Positions 1 through 8,113 of a stretch of 64,000 nt of DNA are shown one piece after another. Position 1 is the first letter of the stretch. Each line of letters starts with the position of its first letter. The stretch lies in the NCBI RefSeq assembly GCF_900105835.1, contig NZ_LT629783.1:1612001-1676000 (forward strand). Direction: 5' to 3'. The DNA comes from Pseudomonas fragi. Lineage in GTDB: Bacteria > Pseudomonadota > Gammaproteobacteria > Pseudomonadales > Pseudomonadaceae. The notes below the pieces were generated by a model. The model saw only the letters and a list, made by a program, of their open reading frames with translations. It did no database searches and was not told the origin of the DNA. The translations under genes were made by a program, and so were the position numbers.

Positions 1-130
1 CCGTAAAGTCAGTCGGTGACCCGAAGCCAAAGAGTGAGGGTTTTACCCAGGATTTTTCTTTCTAAATTGCAGGAAATGTTCTGCTAATCTGCATGCATCA
101 TTCAAAAACAATAAGAAATCAGATCAATTC
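1..130. other. Left-edge non-coding region
   Basis: No credible gene is seen before the Lrp-type regulator. The stretch is AT-richer than its surroundings and probably holds that gene's promoter. I could not place -35 and -10 boxes with confidence. Confidence 0.4.
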
Positions 131-598
131 ATGCAGATAAAATTAAGCGCCATCGACCGCAAGATCCTGCGCTTGTTGCAGCACAATGCCGACCTGTCTG
201 CCGCCGAGGTGGCGGAGCATGTGGAGTTGTCGCAATCGCCCTGCTGGCGGCGGATCCATCGGTTGCAAGAGGAAGGGCTGATCGAGCGCAAGGTGGCCCT
301 GCTCAATCCGAAAAAGCTCGGGCTCAATGTGGTGGTGTTCGTCAATGTGCGCTTGTCGGGCCACGGCCGACGGCATCTGACCGAATTTGAAGAAGCGATC
401 ACCGATTACCCCGAAGTGATCGAGTGCTACACGATGGCAGGGGACATGGACTACCTGCTCAAGGTAGTCACCCACGATATCGACAGCTATGAACGTTTTT
501 TGCGTGATCACTTGCTGCAGAAACCACACGTTCAGGAAGCCCACTCCAATATCGCCATGAGTGAGGTCAAACGCACCACTGAGTTGTTGCTTGATTAG
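131..598 (+). CDS. Lrp/AsnC family transcriptional regulator
   Basis: Predicted DNA-binding regulator that senses a small molecule, typically an amino acid. At 155 aa it has the usual family length. A winged helix-turn-helix spans about residues 5-60 (LSAIDRKILRLLQ, then SQSPCWRRIHRLQEEGLI). A RAM ligand-binding/oligomerisation domain follows from about residue 70, with the conserved glycine-aspartate turn in TMAGDMDYLL. The ATG at 131 starts directly with the family N-terminus. No adjacent metabolic gene shares its strand: the prrF RNA follows, so the target genes and effector cannot be read from context. Autoregulation is common in the family but not shown here. Confidence 0.9.
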   Translation: MQIKLSAIDRKILRLLQHNADLSAAEVAEHVELSQSPCWRRIHRLQEEGLIERKVALLNPKKLGLNVVVFVNVRLSGHGRRHLTEFEEAITDYPEVIECYTMAGDMDYLLKVVTHDIDSYERFLRDHLLQKPHVQEAHSNIAMSEVKRTTELLLD

Positions 599-670
599 GT
601 CTGCAGGCCGCGGGATAGAGCATTGGGCCGGGGAGGAAAAAATTATTTTGGCAAATGCGCGGGAAATAGC

Positions 671-698
671 TTGATTTGCAAATGATAATGATTATTAT
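671..698 (+). promoter_or_regulatory. prrF sigma-70 promoter
   Basis: TTGATT (671-676) and TATTAT (693-698) are spaced by 16 bp, placing transcription start near 705-707, just where the conserved PrrF 5' sequence (CTGGTCGCGAGATCAG) begins. The -10 box lies inside the Fur box, so Fur binding would block RNA polymerase directly. Confidence 0.65.
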
Positions 699-702
699 TG
701 CA
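684..702 (+). promoter_or_regulatory. Fur box upstream of prrF
   Basis: GATAATGATTATTATTGCA matches 14 of 19 positions of the Fur consensus GATAATGATAATCATTATC. Iron-loaded Fur is known to repress prrF genes in pseudomonads, and the position over the -10 box fits that. Confidence 0.8.
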
Positions 703-705
703 TGC

Positions 706-820
706 AGCTGGTCGCGAGATCAGTCGATAATTCAGAGGACCTTAGGTCGGTCTTTTGAATTAGCTCCTCATCAGGCTAATCACGGTTATTTGACCCGGCT
801 TCTGGCCGGGTCTTTTTTTT
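706..820 (+). ncRNA. prrF: PrrF iron-responsive small RNA
   Basis: Roughly 115-nt small RNA. From memory of the P. aeruginosa PrrF1/PrrF2 RNAs, the 5' segment CTGGTCGCGAGATCAG and the core GTCGGTCTTTTGAATTAG plus CTCCTCATCAGGCTAATCAC are essentially identical. The 5' part can fold with AATTCA pairing to TGAATT. The core is the seed that base-pairs with mRNAs of iron-containing proteins, and known targets in the genus include sodB, sdh and aconitase genes. It ends in a perfect terminator (792-820). Only one copy is present here, whereas P. aeruginosa carries two in tandem; other pseudomonads place them apart. No protein is encoded, and open frames over it are incidental. Confidence 0.9.
792..820 (+). 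terminator. prrF intrinsic terminator
   Basis: Eight-base-pair stem GACCCGGC (792-799) with GCCGGGTC (805-812), a 5-nt loop, then a run of eight T (813-820). Confidence 0.9.
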
Positions 821-1132
821 GCGGCCAGTTTTCTGGCTCTGCGTGCTTCAGGCTAATGAAGTCTGGTGTGCGGCCGTTTCTGCGATGGCCGTCACTATTT
901 AGCCATCATAGCAAATGAACATCGGCCAACGGAAGCCTGAAGTCCTGGACTATGGCCGTAATGGCAATCTAGCACTTGAGAATCACTCGCAAAAACCCTA
1001 CAATTGCGCCGCGTCAAGGATGACGCCCCCCTTCGCGACTTCCTTCCTCTTATTGCCCAAAATTCCGTATTGGCCTATCGCCATAGCAAGGTACAGTAAC
1101 GTCCACAATTATCAGATTTCGGGATTTGGACG
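821..1132. other. Intergenic region before the carboxypeptidase gene
   Basis: 312 bp without a credible gene. It presumably holds the promoter of the M14 peptidase gene. Near 976-1000 there is an imperfect palindrome (minus strand GCGAGTGATTCTCAAGTGC) with a weak resemblance to a Fur box, about 10 of 19 positions. Nothing else stands out. Confidence 0.5.
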
Positions 1133-2284
1133 ATGACCGTGGCGCCCTCCTCACTTCATATCAGCAGCGATTTCGACAGCGGCAATATCCAGGTGCTGGA
1201 CGCCAGCAACCCGCTGCAGGTGAAACTGGCCATCAAGCCGGACACCAAGAGCCCGCACTTTCAGTGGTTCCATTTCAAGGTAGATGGCCTGACACCGGGG
1301 CACACTCACCATTTTCAATTGAGCAACGCCAGCCAGTCTTCCTACAACAAAGCGTGGGATGGCTATCAGGCCGTGGCGTCTTATGATCAGGAAAACTGGT
1401 TCCGGGTCCCGACTGAATTCGACGGCACCTCGCTCAACTTCCATCTCGAAGCGCAACAGCCGCAGGTCTGGTTTGCCTACTTCGAACCCTATAGCCGGGA
1501 ACGTCACGAGCAGTTGATCAAGAACGCCCTGCAGTGGTCGGGTTGCCAGTTACTGGCCACCGGCAAAAGTGCCGAAGGCCGCGACATTCAGTTGTTGCGC
1601 AAAGGCAACGGCGCCAGCTACAAGCGCAAGATCTGGATCATCGCCCAGCAGCACCCCGGCGAGCATATGGCCGAATGGTTTATGGAAGGTCTGCTGGAGC
1701 GCCTGGAGCAAGGCAGCGACCCACAATTGCGCAAGCTGCTGGACTACGCCGACCTGTACCTGATCCCCAACATGAACCCCGACGGCGCGTTCCACGGGCA
1801 CTTGCGCACCAATGCCAACGGCCAGGACCTGAACCGCGCCTGGCAGAACACCAGCCCGCAGGTCAGCCCCGAAGTGTTCTTTGCCCTGGAGCAAATGAGC
1901 CAGTACGGCGTCGATCTGTTCCTCGACATTCATGGCGACGAAGAAATCCCCTACGTGTTTACCGCAGGCTGCGAGGGCAACCCGGGCTACACCCCGCGCC
2001 TGGCGGCGCTTGAGGAACGCTTTCGCAGCCACCTCAGCGGCCTGACCAAAGACTTCCAGACCACCCACGGCTATACCCGCGACGAGCCCGGGCAAGCCAA
2101 CATGACCCTGGCCTGCAACAGCGTCGGCCAGCGCTTCGACTGCCTGGCACTGACCCTGGAGATGCCGTTCAAGGACAACGACGATGCGCCCAACCCGCAG
2201 ACCGGCTGGGATGGCAAACGCTCCAAGCAATTGGCCAAGGACGTGCTGACGACCCTGTCGGCGATGGTCAGGGAACTGCGCTAA
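1133..2284 (+). CDS. M14 family zinc carboxypeptidase (cytosolic carboxypeptidase-like, M14D)
   Basis: Predicted metallocarboxypeptidase of 383 aa with no signal peptide, so cytoplasmic. The N-terminal 120 residues form a beta-rich domain typical of the M14D (Nna1/CCP-like) branch. The zinc motif HPGEH lies near residue 175, followed by NPDG, the substrate-binding arginine segment NANGQDLNRAW, the third zinc-ligand motif DIHGDEE and the catalytic glutamate region LTLEMPFKD near residue 345. All active-site elements are present, so it should be active. P. aeruginosa PA2831 is the family member I recall, and its natural substrate is not settled. The gene is monocistronic. Its stop codon overlaps, on the other strand, the ancestral end of the pilus tip gene. 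Confidence 0.9.
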   Translation: MTVAPSSLHISSDFDSGNIQVLDASNPLQVKLAIKPDTKSPHFQWFHFKVDGLTPGHTHHFQLSNASQSSYNKAWDGYQAVASYDQENWFRVPTEFDGTSLNFHLEAQQPQVWFAYFEPYSRERHEQLIKNALQWSGCQLLATGKSAEGRDIQLLRKGNGASYKRKIWIIAQQHPGEHMAEWFMEGLLERLEQGSDPQLRKLLDYADLYLIPNMNPDGAFHGHLRTNANGQDLNRAWQNTSPQVSPEVFFALEQMSQYGVDLFLDIHGDEEIPYVFTAGCEGNPGYTPRLAALEERFRSHLSGLTKDFQTTHGYTRDEPGQANMTLACNSVGQRFDCLALTLEMPFKDNDDAPNPQTGWDGKRSKQLAKDVLTTLSAMVRELR

Positions 2285-2361
2285 AAGGCCACATCCAGCA
2301 GCACGCTGTCGGTATAGGCACCGACTGGCGGCGTGCTTTGGTCGGTATAGATTCGGGCGTT
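2281..2361 (-). pseudogene. Detached 3' end of the pilus tip gene
   Basis: On the minus strand the frame of the tip subunit continues after the TAA at 2362-2364 for 26 sense codons and ends in TAG at 2281-2283. The decoded tail reads NARIYTDQSTPP, then VGAYTDSVLLDVAF. That is the standard ending of spore-coat-U pilins, compare YTDTIAVVLTF and YRDTLRVTLDW in the sister genes. The segment therefore belongs to the original gene, cut off by a single nonsense codon, probably from TAT or TAC. Confidence 0.88.
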
Positions 2362-3243
2362 TTAGTTGAAAATCTGGCTGCCGCTGCCCGGATTGTGGCC
2401 CAACCCGTTCCCCGGGTTGATCTCGGCCGTGGAACTGGCGCGCCGCGCCGCGCCGACGCTGCCCCAGCGGGTAGTCCCGGCGCTCTTGAAAATATCGTAG
2501 GCCAGGTAATTACTGCCGGAAATCATCCGCCGCCGCCCACCGGCAGCCAGCGGATACAGGCCATCACCGAACCCCACCGTATAGGCGCTGCCTTTGGTAC
2601 AGGCCAGGCTGACAGTCTGACTTACCGGGGTAAATGCACTGACGACAGGTGCGCTGCCAAACCCGATATTGGCCGCGGTGATGGTGCAGTCGTTGGCAAC
2701 CGTCATGTTCACCGTCAGCAGGCTGATCTTGCCAACCCCAGAATCCGAGCCGATGCACAAGTTACCGACTCCCAACCCGGTGCAGTAGTACCAGTCCCAT
2801 TGCACCTTCAGGGTTTCGCTGTACACCCCTGCTGCCACGTTGTTGACCACCGTCGTGAAGTACAGGGGGATGGCAGCGGGAGCGTTATGGCCCAGCAAGC
2901 CAAAACTGGTGAAGTCGAACGCCACTCCTCGGGTGATGGGGTGGGCATTATTGCTGCCTGGGTAAATGGTGTAAGTGATGACATCGCCCGTAGGGCCGAC
3001 CAGGCCGCTTTGAGTTGAGGTAATCGTGGCCTTGAAGTAGGCACTGTTGAACAGCTCAATGCCTGCAGGGGTACAGGTCAGCCCGGCATTGGTGATGGAG
3101 GTGCTTTGCGCTGTGCTGTACACCAGGCTCGAGCTGACGGTGCCAAAACCGGCCGGGCCAGCAGTCGCGGCCGCGGTACAACCGGCATGCGCCTCAAAAG
3201 CCGCAAGGCCGCACGTCAGCAACACCGCGATCAAGCGTTTCAC
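2362..3243 (-). CDS. Archaic chaperone-usher pilus tip adhesin (spore coat U domains), prematurely stopped
   Basis: 293-aa secreted protein with a signal peptide (VKRLIAVLLTCGLAAFEAHA). Two SCPU-type domains follow: an N-terminal putative adhesin domain (about residues 20-165) and a C-terminal pilin domain with CTITAANIGFG and GDGLYPLAAGGRRRM. This matches the CsuE/CupE6 architecture. The start is a GTG that overlaps the usher stop (GTGA), showing translational coupling, so it is the last gene of the operon. TAA at 2362 removes the last 26 residues, which hold the final beta strands of the pilin domain. Without them the subunit is unlikely to fold or be incorporated normally. Residual function, readthrough or a sequencing error cannot be excluded. 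Confidence 0.85.
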   Translation of the reverse strand: MKRLIAVLLTCGLAAFEAHAGCTAAATAGPAGFGTVSSSLVYSTAQSTSITNAGLTCTPAGIELFNSAYFKATITSTQSGLVGPTGDVITYTIYPGSNNAHPITRGVAFDFTSFGLLGHNAPAAIPLYFTTVVNNVAAGVYSETLKVQWDWYYCTGLGVGNLCIGSDSGVGKISLLTVNMTVANDCTITAANIGFGSAPVVSAFTPVSQTVSLACTKGSAYTVGFGDGLYPLAAGGRRRMISGSNYLAYDIFKSAGTTRWGSVGAARRASSTAEINPGNGLGHNPGSGSQIFN

Positions 3244-5582
3244 TGGCACACCACCGGATCGATCAAGGGCACCTGATCGGTTGCCGGGGGCAAGACAAAC
3301 TGCGCCTTGCATTGCTGTCCATCAGGCCTGATGACCTGCAACGAGTTGTGCTGTACCAGGTTTTCCAGATACACCAGCCCGTCCCACCCCACCACTGCCC
3401 GGGCGCCGTTTTGCTCATTGAGCACCGCACTGCCCAGCTCCAGATCCTGCTGTTTGCCATCGACCAGATGCACGCTGGCCGCCGCCGCCCGGCTCAACTC
3501 GAACTCCAGCAAATAACCGCTGCCCCGGCGCACAGCCACGCGCTGTTCGACGTTGGGGCTCAGGACAGTGGCCGACAGATTGAGCGGGTCGATCTCGTAT
3601 TTGCCACGATAGTAGGCGCTGCTCCAGGGCACCAGCAGGTGGCCGTTTTTATCGGTATTGCCGATCCATTGATTCTCGTATCGCACCCCCACATCGGCAA
3701 AGCCCCCGGTACTGACGACCACAAACGCGTCGTCAATACGATTGGCGGCAAAGGTCTGCCCGTCCATCCATACCAGCGAGCCGCTGGCATCGGCCCAGCG
3801 GGTCTGCTGGGCCGAGGAGCCATAGACGCCCGCCTGCAGCTGCACGGATTGCAGCCGCCAGGTCAGGTCGGCCTGGCGATAATCCGCGGTATCGCCATGT
3901 GCATAGCCCAGATTGAAACCAACGCCGCCCTGGGTCGGCGCACTGCGGCTGTAATTGACCCGGTTCTGGGTGACCCCGGTGGCGCTGCGCTCGGTGCCGA
4001 AACTGAAGTTGCCGCGCACATCAAAGGGCACCACGATCTGTGCCTGCATGGCCCAGTTGCTATCATCCAGGTCACGGTTGGCCGACACATACAGGCTGCT
4101 GTTGAACCACAGCGGCGTACTCCAGCTCAGGTTGAGCAAGCGCGTGCGTGAAGCATCGGCGGCCAGCACATCAAAGTACCCGGCCCCCAGGCTGCCAAAG
4201 CGGTCCAGGTTCAGGGCCAGAGTCACTTGTTCACTGCGTCGGCTGAGGCTGATGTAATCGGCGTCGATAACCGAGAGGTCAGCGTAGTCGGCAAACCGTT
4301 GCAAACGCTGATAGGCAAAGCTGAAGCGTTGTGCGCTGTACTGGTAGCCCAGGCTTGCCTGACGGCCGCCACGGCCATCGAACCGGCTTTGACTGACGGC
4401 ACTGTTGAGGACGCCGAAATTGCCCAGCTTGAAGTTCGCCCCCACCCCGCCCAGGGCAAGCGAGTCAGACGCTTCAAGATGGCTTTCCAGGGTCAGGCTG
4501 TTGCTCAACCCATAGCGCAGACTGCCTGAAGTCACCCCGGGCCCGTAGGCAAAATCGTCGATACCGTAACCGCGGCGCACACTGCCCGCCGACACGCTGA
4601 AGTCACTCAGGCCTTGTTGCAACAAGGTACTGGTCACGTAAAACGGCACGCTGGTGGAGACTTGCCGGCCCAGGGCATCGGTGGTCACCACCACGGCTTC
4701 ACCGGCGCCATTGATAAACGGCACGTTGGTCAGGGTATAGGGCCCGGGCTGGAGGTTTTCGCTGGAGGACTTGTAACCGTTGATAAACAGATCCACCGAG
4801 GAAGGCACTGCTGCCTCCCCGGAAAACTGCGGCAAAGGATAGGTCACCAGATCCGGGCGCACGCCAAAGTCCCGTGATATCTGCACACCGCCCATGCGGA
4901 TGGCACTGGTCCAGGCCAGGGCGCCACTGATCAGGTCACCCACCTCGTAGGTGAGCATGCGTTCATCGTCGGAGAAGCGCCAGGTGGTGTCATAGCGCAG
5001 GTAACCGTTGTCGAGCTGGTTGTCGCCGGCGCTGACGAGGCTGCGCCGGTATTGCCCGGTACTGGACAGCGTGCCCCAGCTGTCGAACAGCCGCACTTCG
5101 TTCCAGGCGGCCAGATAGGAGCCTGCGTCGTCGGTATCGTTAAGGTACAGATCGTAGTTGAACAACACGCCAAAGCTGCTCATGGCTTCGCTGCGCGGGT
5201 AACTCGAGCGCCGGCCCAGCACTTGCTCGGGCAACCAGTCGGGTGGCACATCCAGCAGCAGACGCTGGCCCGGAATATCGTACTCGCTGTGCAGGCCGGG
5301 CACGCTGTCCAGGCCGACCTGCGCAGGCGGCGTGATGGGCAGGTGAATCCCGGCGTCCTTTAGCACGTTGGCGTCTACATACAATTGGCCAGCACGTTGC
5401 TGCACGTTCACCAGGCTCCCTGTATTCATTTGGTTGACCACCAGTTCCAGATATAACTGGGCATCGGCGACAGCCTCCAGGCTGGCGGGCGGCGGCGGCA
5501 AGTCCCCGGCTTCAATCATCGGCCACCAGAGCACGCCACACAGGCCCAGGCAGGCCCACAGCCCTGCCCTGTTCACTTGCAC
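3240..5582 (-). CDS. Outer-membrane usher of an archaic chaperone-usher pilus
   Basis: 780-aa FimD/PapC-type usher that would form the outer-membrane pore and assemble pilin-chaperone complexes. It has a signal peptide (MQVNRAGLWACLGLCGVLWW), an N-terminal chaperone-docking domain with LYLELVVNQ and FGVLFNYDLYLND, then the long 24-stranded barrel and plug region (AAVPSSVDLFINGYKS) and a C-terminal domain ending in VVCQ. The length is typical of the archaic CupE/Csu class. The start is uncertain. The GTG at 5582 gives a good signal peptide, but the nearest Shine-Dalgarno (AAGGAG) lies 17 nt upstream, and the ATG between them is in another frame. The gene overlaps the tip gene by 4 bp. Confidence 0.93.
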   Translation of the reverse strand: MQVNRAGLWACLGLCGVLWWPMIEAGDLPPPPASLEAVADAQLYLELVVNQMNTGSLVNVQQRAGQLYVDANVLKDAGIHLPITPPAQVGLDSVPGLHSEYDIPGQRLLLDVPPDWLPEQVLGRRSSYPRSEAMSSFGVLFNYDLYLNDTDDAGSYLAAWNEVRLFDSWGTLSSTGQYRRSLVSAGDNQLDNGYLRYDTTWRFSDDERMLTYEVGDLISGALAWTSAIRMGGVQISRDFGVRPDLVTYPLPQFSGEAAVPSSVDLFINGYKSSSENLQPGPYTLTNVPFINGAGEAVVVTTDALGRQVSTSVPFYVTSTLLQQGLSDFSVSAGSVRRGYGIDDFAYGPGVTSGSLRYGLSNSLTLESHLEASDSLALGGVGANFKLGNFGVLNSAVSQSRFDGRGGRQASLGYQYSAQRFSFAYQRLQRFADYADLSVIDADYISLSRRSEQVTLALNLDRFGSLGAGYFDVLAADASRTRLLNLSWSTPLWFNSSLYVSANRDLDDSNWAMQAQIVVPFDVRGNFSFGTERSATGVTQNRVNYSRSAPTQGGVGFNLGYAHGDTADYRQADLTWRLQSVQLQAGVYGSSAQQTRWADASGSLVWMDGQTFAANRIDDAFVVVSTGGFADVGVRYENQWIGNTDKNGHLLVPWSSAYYRGKYEIDPLNLSATVLSPNVEQRVAVRRGSGYLLEFELSRAAAASVHLVDGKQQDLELGSAVLNEQNGARAVVGWDGLVYLENLVQHNSLQVIRPDGQQCKAQFVLPPATDQVPLIDPVVCQ

Positions 5583-5705
5583 GTCCGTACATTCAATAGC
5601 CGCTCCTTGCTACAGCTCCGTCGACAGCATTACCCCGCATGCCGAGCGATAGCATGAGCAGGGGGCTTGCCGAGGGTCACTTGCGATCACTGGCTCCTGC
5701 CAGGT

Positions 5706-6485
5706 TTATTGCCCCAGAGACAACGTCTGCAACGCTGTCTGGCCATTGACCCGTACCTGCAGCGCATCTCCCTGCGTCACCGGTACGGGCCAGCGCATGG
5801 TGGCTCCTGGCAAGACATAACCGAACAACCCCTCCACTACCGGTTTTGACTGGCTGCCCGATTTGAGCGAGGCCTCGGTCAAGCGCGCATGCACAGCGCC
5901 ACGGTTGACCAGCTCGATATAGGACTTGCCATCCACCTTGAGGGTGCGCCCGCTCAATTGCGGCAAACCCGCACCGTTGGGGTCACGCGGGCGGCTTGCA
6001 TCCGGCTTGCTCCACAGCCCGGCACCGTAGGCAAACAAAGGCACCGAATAGCGCATCTGCAAGCGCACGGCAGCCGCCGTCTTGTCGCTACCGGCCTCGG
6101 CCGGGGGCAGCGGCAGCGGGATTTCATCAATGATGATGCGGTAGGCGTGCTCCTCGCCTGCCGGGAAGGTCTTGGCGCGGGTCAGGCGAATCAGCTGTTT
6201 TTGCCCGGGCTGGATAGTGGCCACAGGCGGGCTGCCAACCACGTCACGCTGGTTCTGATACTTGTCGTCAAAACCTTCCTGGTTCCAGGCAAACACCCTT
6301 ACCTGCAGGTTGGCGGGGGTATCGCCGCGGTTCTCCAGCCACAGCGCACTGGCCTGCTGGTCGGCCTCCAGAACCGGATCGATGGGCCAGATCAAAATCG
6401 AGCTGGCTGCCAGCGCCGACTGGGCCACACCCAGTGTCAGCAAGCAAAAAGCCATGCCCTGAAGTGGCCGTAAGAATGAATGCAT
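5706..6485 (-). CDS. Periplasmic pilus chaperone (PapD-like)
   Basis: 259-aa periplasmic chaperone that would donate a beta strand to unfolded pilins and hand them to the usher. A signal peptide ends at ALAASS. The first immunoglobulin-like domain contains LWLENRGDTPANLQVRVFAW and the G1-region motif IIDEIPLPL, and a second domain starts with GRTLKVDGKSYIELVNRG. The length is normal. It lies third from the end of the operon, 24 bp after the preceding pilin gene and 123 bp before the usher. That second gap is unusually long for this operon type. Confidence 0.93.
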   Translation of the reverse strand: MHSFLRPLQGMAFCLLTLGVAQSALAASSILIWPIDPVLEADQQASALWLENRGDTPANLQVRVFAWNQEGFDDKYQNQRDVVGSPPVATIQPGQKQLIRLTRAKTFPAGEEHAYRIIIDEIPLPLPPAEAGSDKTAAAVRLQMRYSVPLFAYGAGLWSKPDASRPRDPNGAGLPQLSGRTLKVDGKSYIELVNRGAVHARLTEASLKSGSQSKPVVEGLFGYVLPGATMRWPVPVTQGDALQVRVNGQTALQTLSLGQ

Positions 6486-6509
6486 AAACAGACTCCTGAT
6501 CCCTGGATA

Positions 6510-7004
6510 TCAATAAGATAGTTGCACCTGCAACGTGTCGCTGTAGCTGCCCACCGGCTGGTTGCCGGGCAAAAGCACATAACCAAAAATCGGCAGGCTG
6601 ATGGCATTTGCGTCGGTGTAAGGCACATTGACCGATTGCGCGATACCCAGGCTTTGACTGCGGGCCGCGTCCCGAAACAACTGGTAGGCAATCTGCGCAG
6701 TACCACCGGCAAGCTGCAAGCGGCGTCCGCCAACGTTATGCAAACCGCCATCAACGGTCATGCTCAGCGTCACCCCCGGAGTGCATTGCAGTGTCACTCC
6801 TCCGGTCAGGGCAACGCTCACCGGTGCGGTCGACAACGCCGCGTAGGTCCCGAAATTCAAGTTGCCGTACAAGCCCCCGGGATTGCTGATCACGCAACCG
6901 GCCACGATGCTGGCGCTGACCTGCAGCGTTGTTGAAGTCGCGGCACACACCCCCCCGCTGATCGCACCCAGCAACAGCAGTGATACAGCACCTGGCCACG
7001 CCAC
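6510..7004 (-). CDS. Spore coat U domain pilin subunit (fourth of the operon)
   Basis: 164-aa secreted pilin. A GTG start four bases after the stop of the preceding gene gives the signal peptide MAWPGAVSLLLLGAISGGVCA. A single SCPU domain follows, with paired cysteines (VAGCVI and LQCTPG), the motif VDGGLHNVGGRRLQLAGG and the terminal strand YSDTLQVQLSY. By position next to the chaperone it resembles CsuB/CupE3-type minor subunits. The exact role, adaptor or minor pilin, is inference. Confidence 0.88.
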   Translation of the reverse strand: MAWPGAVSLLLLGAISGGVCAATSTTLQVSASIVAGCVISNPGGLYGNLNFGTYAALSTAPVSVALTGGVTLQCTPGVTLSMTVDGGLHNVGGRRLQLAGGTAQIAYQLFRDAARSQSLGIAQSVNVPYTDANAISLPIFGYVLLPGNQPVGSYSDTLQVQLSY

Positions 7005-7008
7005 CCGG

Positions 7009-7542
7009 TTAAAAGGTCAGCACTACGGCAATGGTGTCCGTGTAGGTGCCAGCCGGCAGCCCGACCTTGCCGGTCGCCTTGCCGTAGATATTGACCGTTT
7101 GCACCACCCCGGTACTCTGCGACAGCGTAACGTTGCCACCGATAGCCACCGGCGTGCCGTGGCCAACGTCGCTGTACAGGTCATAACCCACATAATTGCT
7201 GCCACTGGCCAAGGCCCGCGTGCCTTGTGCGGCCGCCATGCCGTCATGGGCACCGGCCCCCAGGGTGACCGACGGGGTGGTTCCCGCCGTACACAGGACC
7301 GTCATGGCGCCAGTGCCGCTCAATACCTGGGCACTTGCGGTGTCAAACAAGGACGTGGCCGTACCGAAGTCCAGCGCCCCGAAGACTGCCCCGTTGGCCC
7401 CCACCACCCCGTTGATAAGGCAACTGGTCGTCAGCACTAACGAAGCGTTGACAGTGCCGGTGACGGTCGTGACGGCCTGTGCCTGACCGGCCAGCATCAA
7501 GCCCAACAATGAGAACCCCAGCGTTGATTTAAGTACGCGCAT
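7009..7542 (-). CDS. Spore coat U domain pilin, likely major subunit
   Basis: 177 aa when started at the ATG at 7542. That start has an AGGAG 11 nt upstream, and a GTG at 7554 is too close to it. Signal peptide MRVLKSTLGFSLLGLMLAGQ ends at QAQA. The mature N-terminus VTTVTGTVNASLVLTTSCLING strongly resembles CupE1 and CsuA/B major pilins, and it ends in YTDTIAVVLTF. In cupE and csu operons the major pilin gene comes first, but here it is third, behind two more divergent pilin genes. Main-subunit status is inferred from similarity only. Confidence 0.88.
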   Translation of the reverse strand: MRVLKSTLGFSLLGLMLAGQAQAVTTVTGTVNASLVLTTSCLINGVVGANGAVFGALDFGTATSLFDTASAQVLSGTGAMTVLCTAGTTPSVTLGAGAHDGMAAAQGTRALASGSNYVGYDLYSDVGHGTPVAIGGNVTLSQSTGVVQTVNIYGKATGKVGLPAGTYTDTIAVVLTF

Positions 7543-7560
7543 CTTGCACCCCACTCCTGT

Positions 7561-8097
7561 TTACCAATCCAGCGTCACCCGTAGCGTGTCCCGATAGACA
7601 CCTGCTGGCAGTGATTTTGGACTCGCCATCACCATGCCATACACCGGGATCGGTACATGGCCACCACTTGCCACCACAAAATCGTGTTGCTTGCCGATGC
7701 TGTAGCTGTTGTTTCCAGCAGCATCCAGAAACAAGCGATAAGGAATCATTTGCTGGCCATTACTCAGTTGGCGCGTCGTGCCATTACCGTGATTACCACC
7801 GTCAATGGACACCGAAAAACCCCGTACCGCAGGGTTGCAGATCACCTTCAAATTACTCTCGCCGCCCTCAAGCAGCGCCTCGACCGGGGTATTCCAGGTT
7901 GGGCCGCGCGAGCCGAAATTGAGCAAGCCAAGGTTGGACAGGCTGTTGTCTTCCACACCTGTGCCGCTGCTCACCTGACAGCTGGCCATAATCACCAGGC
8001 GCGCCTGGATCTGCCCGTTGAGCATGCCTGCCTGCGCCTGCACACTCAGCAGGGCACAGGCTGCGTACAGCACACAACGTTGGGCAGGACCGATCAT
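7561..8097 (-). CDS. Spore coat U domain pilin subunit (second of the operon)
   Basis: Secreted SCPU protein of about 178 aa. Two start codons lie close together, at 8103 and 8097. The second has AGGAG at 7 nt and is preferred. A signal peptide ends at VQAQAG. The SCPU fold is marked by cysteines in MASCQVSSG and KVICNPAV, the motif IDGGNHGNGTTRQLSNGQQMI and the terminal strand YRDTLRVTLDW. It sits between two other pilin genes with gaps of about 10-20 bp, so all should be on one mRNA. Specific role unknown. Confidence 0.86.
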   Translation of the reverse strand: MIGPAQRCVLYAACALLSVQAQAGMLNGQIQARLVIMASCQVSSGTGVEDNSLSNLGLLNFGSRGPTWNTPVEALLEGGESNLKVICNPAVRGFSVSIDGGNHGNGTTRQLSNGQQMIPYRLFLDAAGNNSYSIGKQHDFVVASGGHVPIPVYGMVMASPKSLPAGVYRDTLRVTLDW

Positions 8098-8113
8098 ATC
8101 CATGCTCCTGGCG

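Noticed and set aside
676..1136. Two small plus-strand frames over and after prrF as candidate proteins
   Set aside because: The first spans the prrF promoter, RNA and terminator and the second has no ribosome binding site or family character; both are chance frames.
2338..3018. 226-aa plus-strand frame opposite the tip gene
   Set aside because: Antisense shadow of a high-GC gene; the minus strand encodes a clear signal peptide and SCPU domains.
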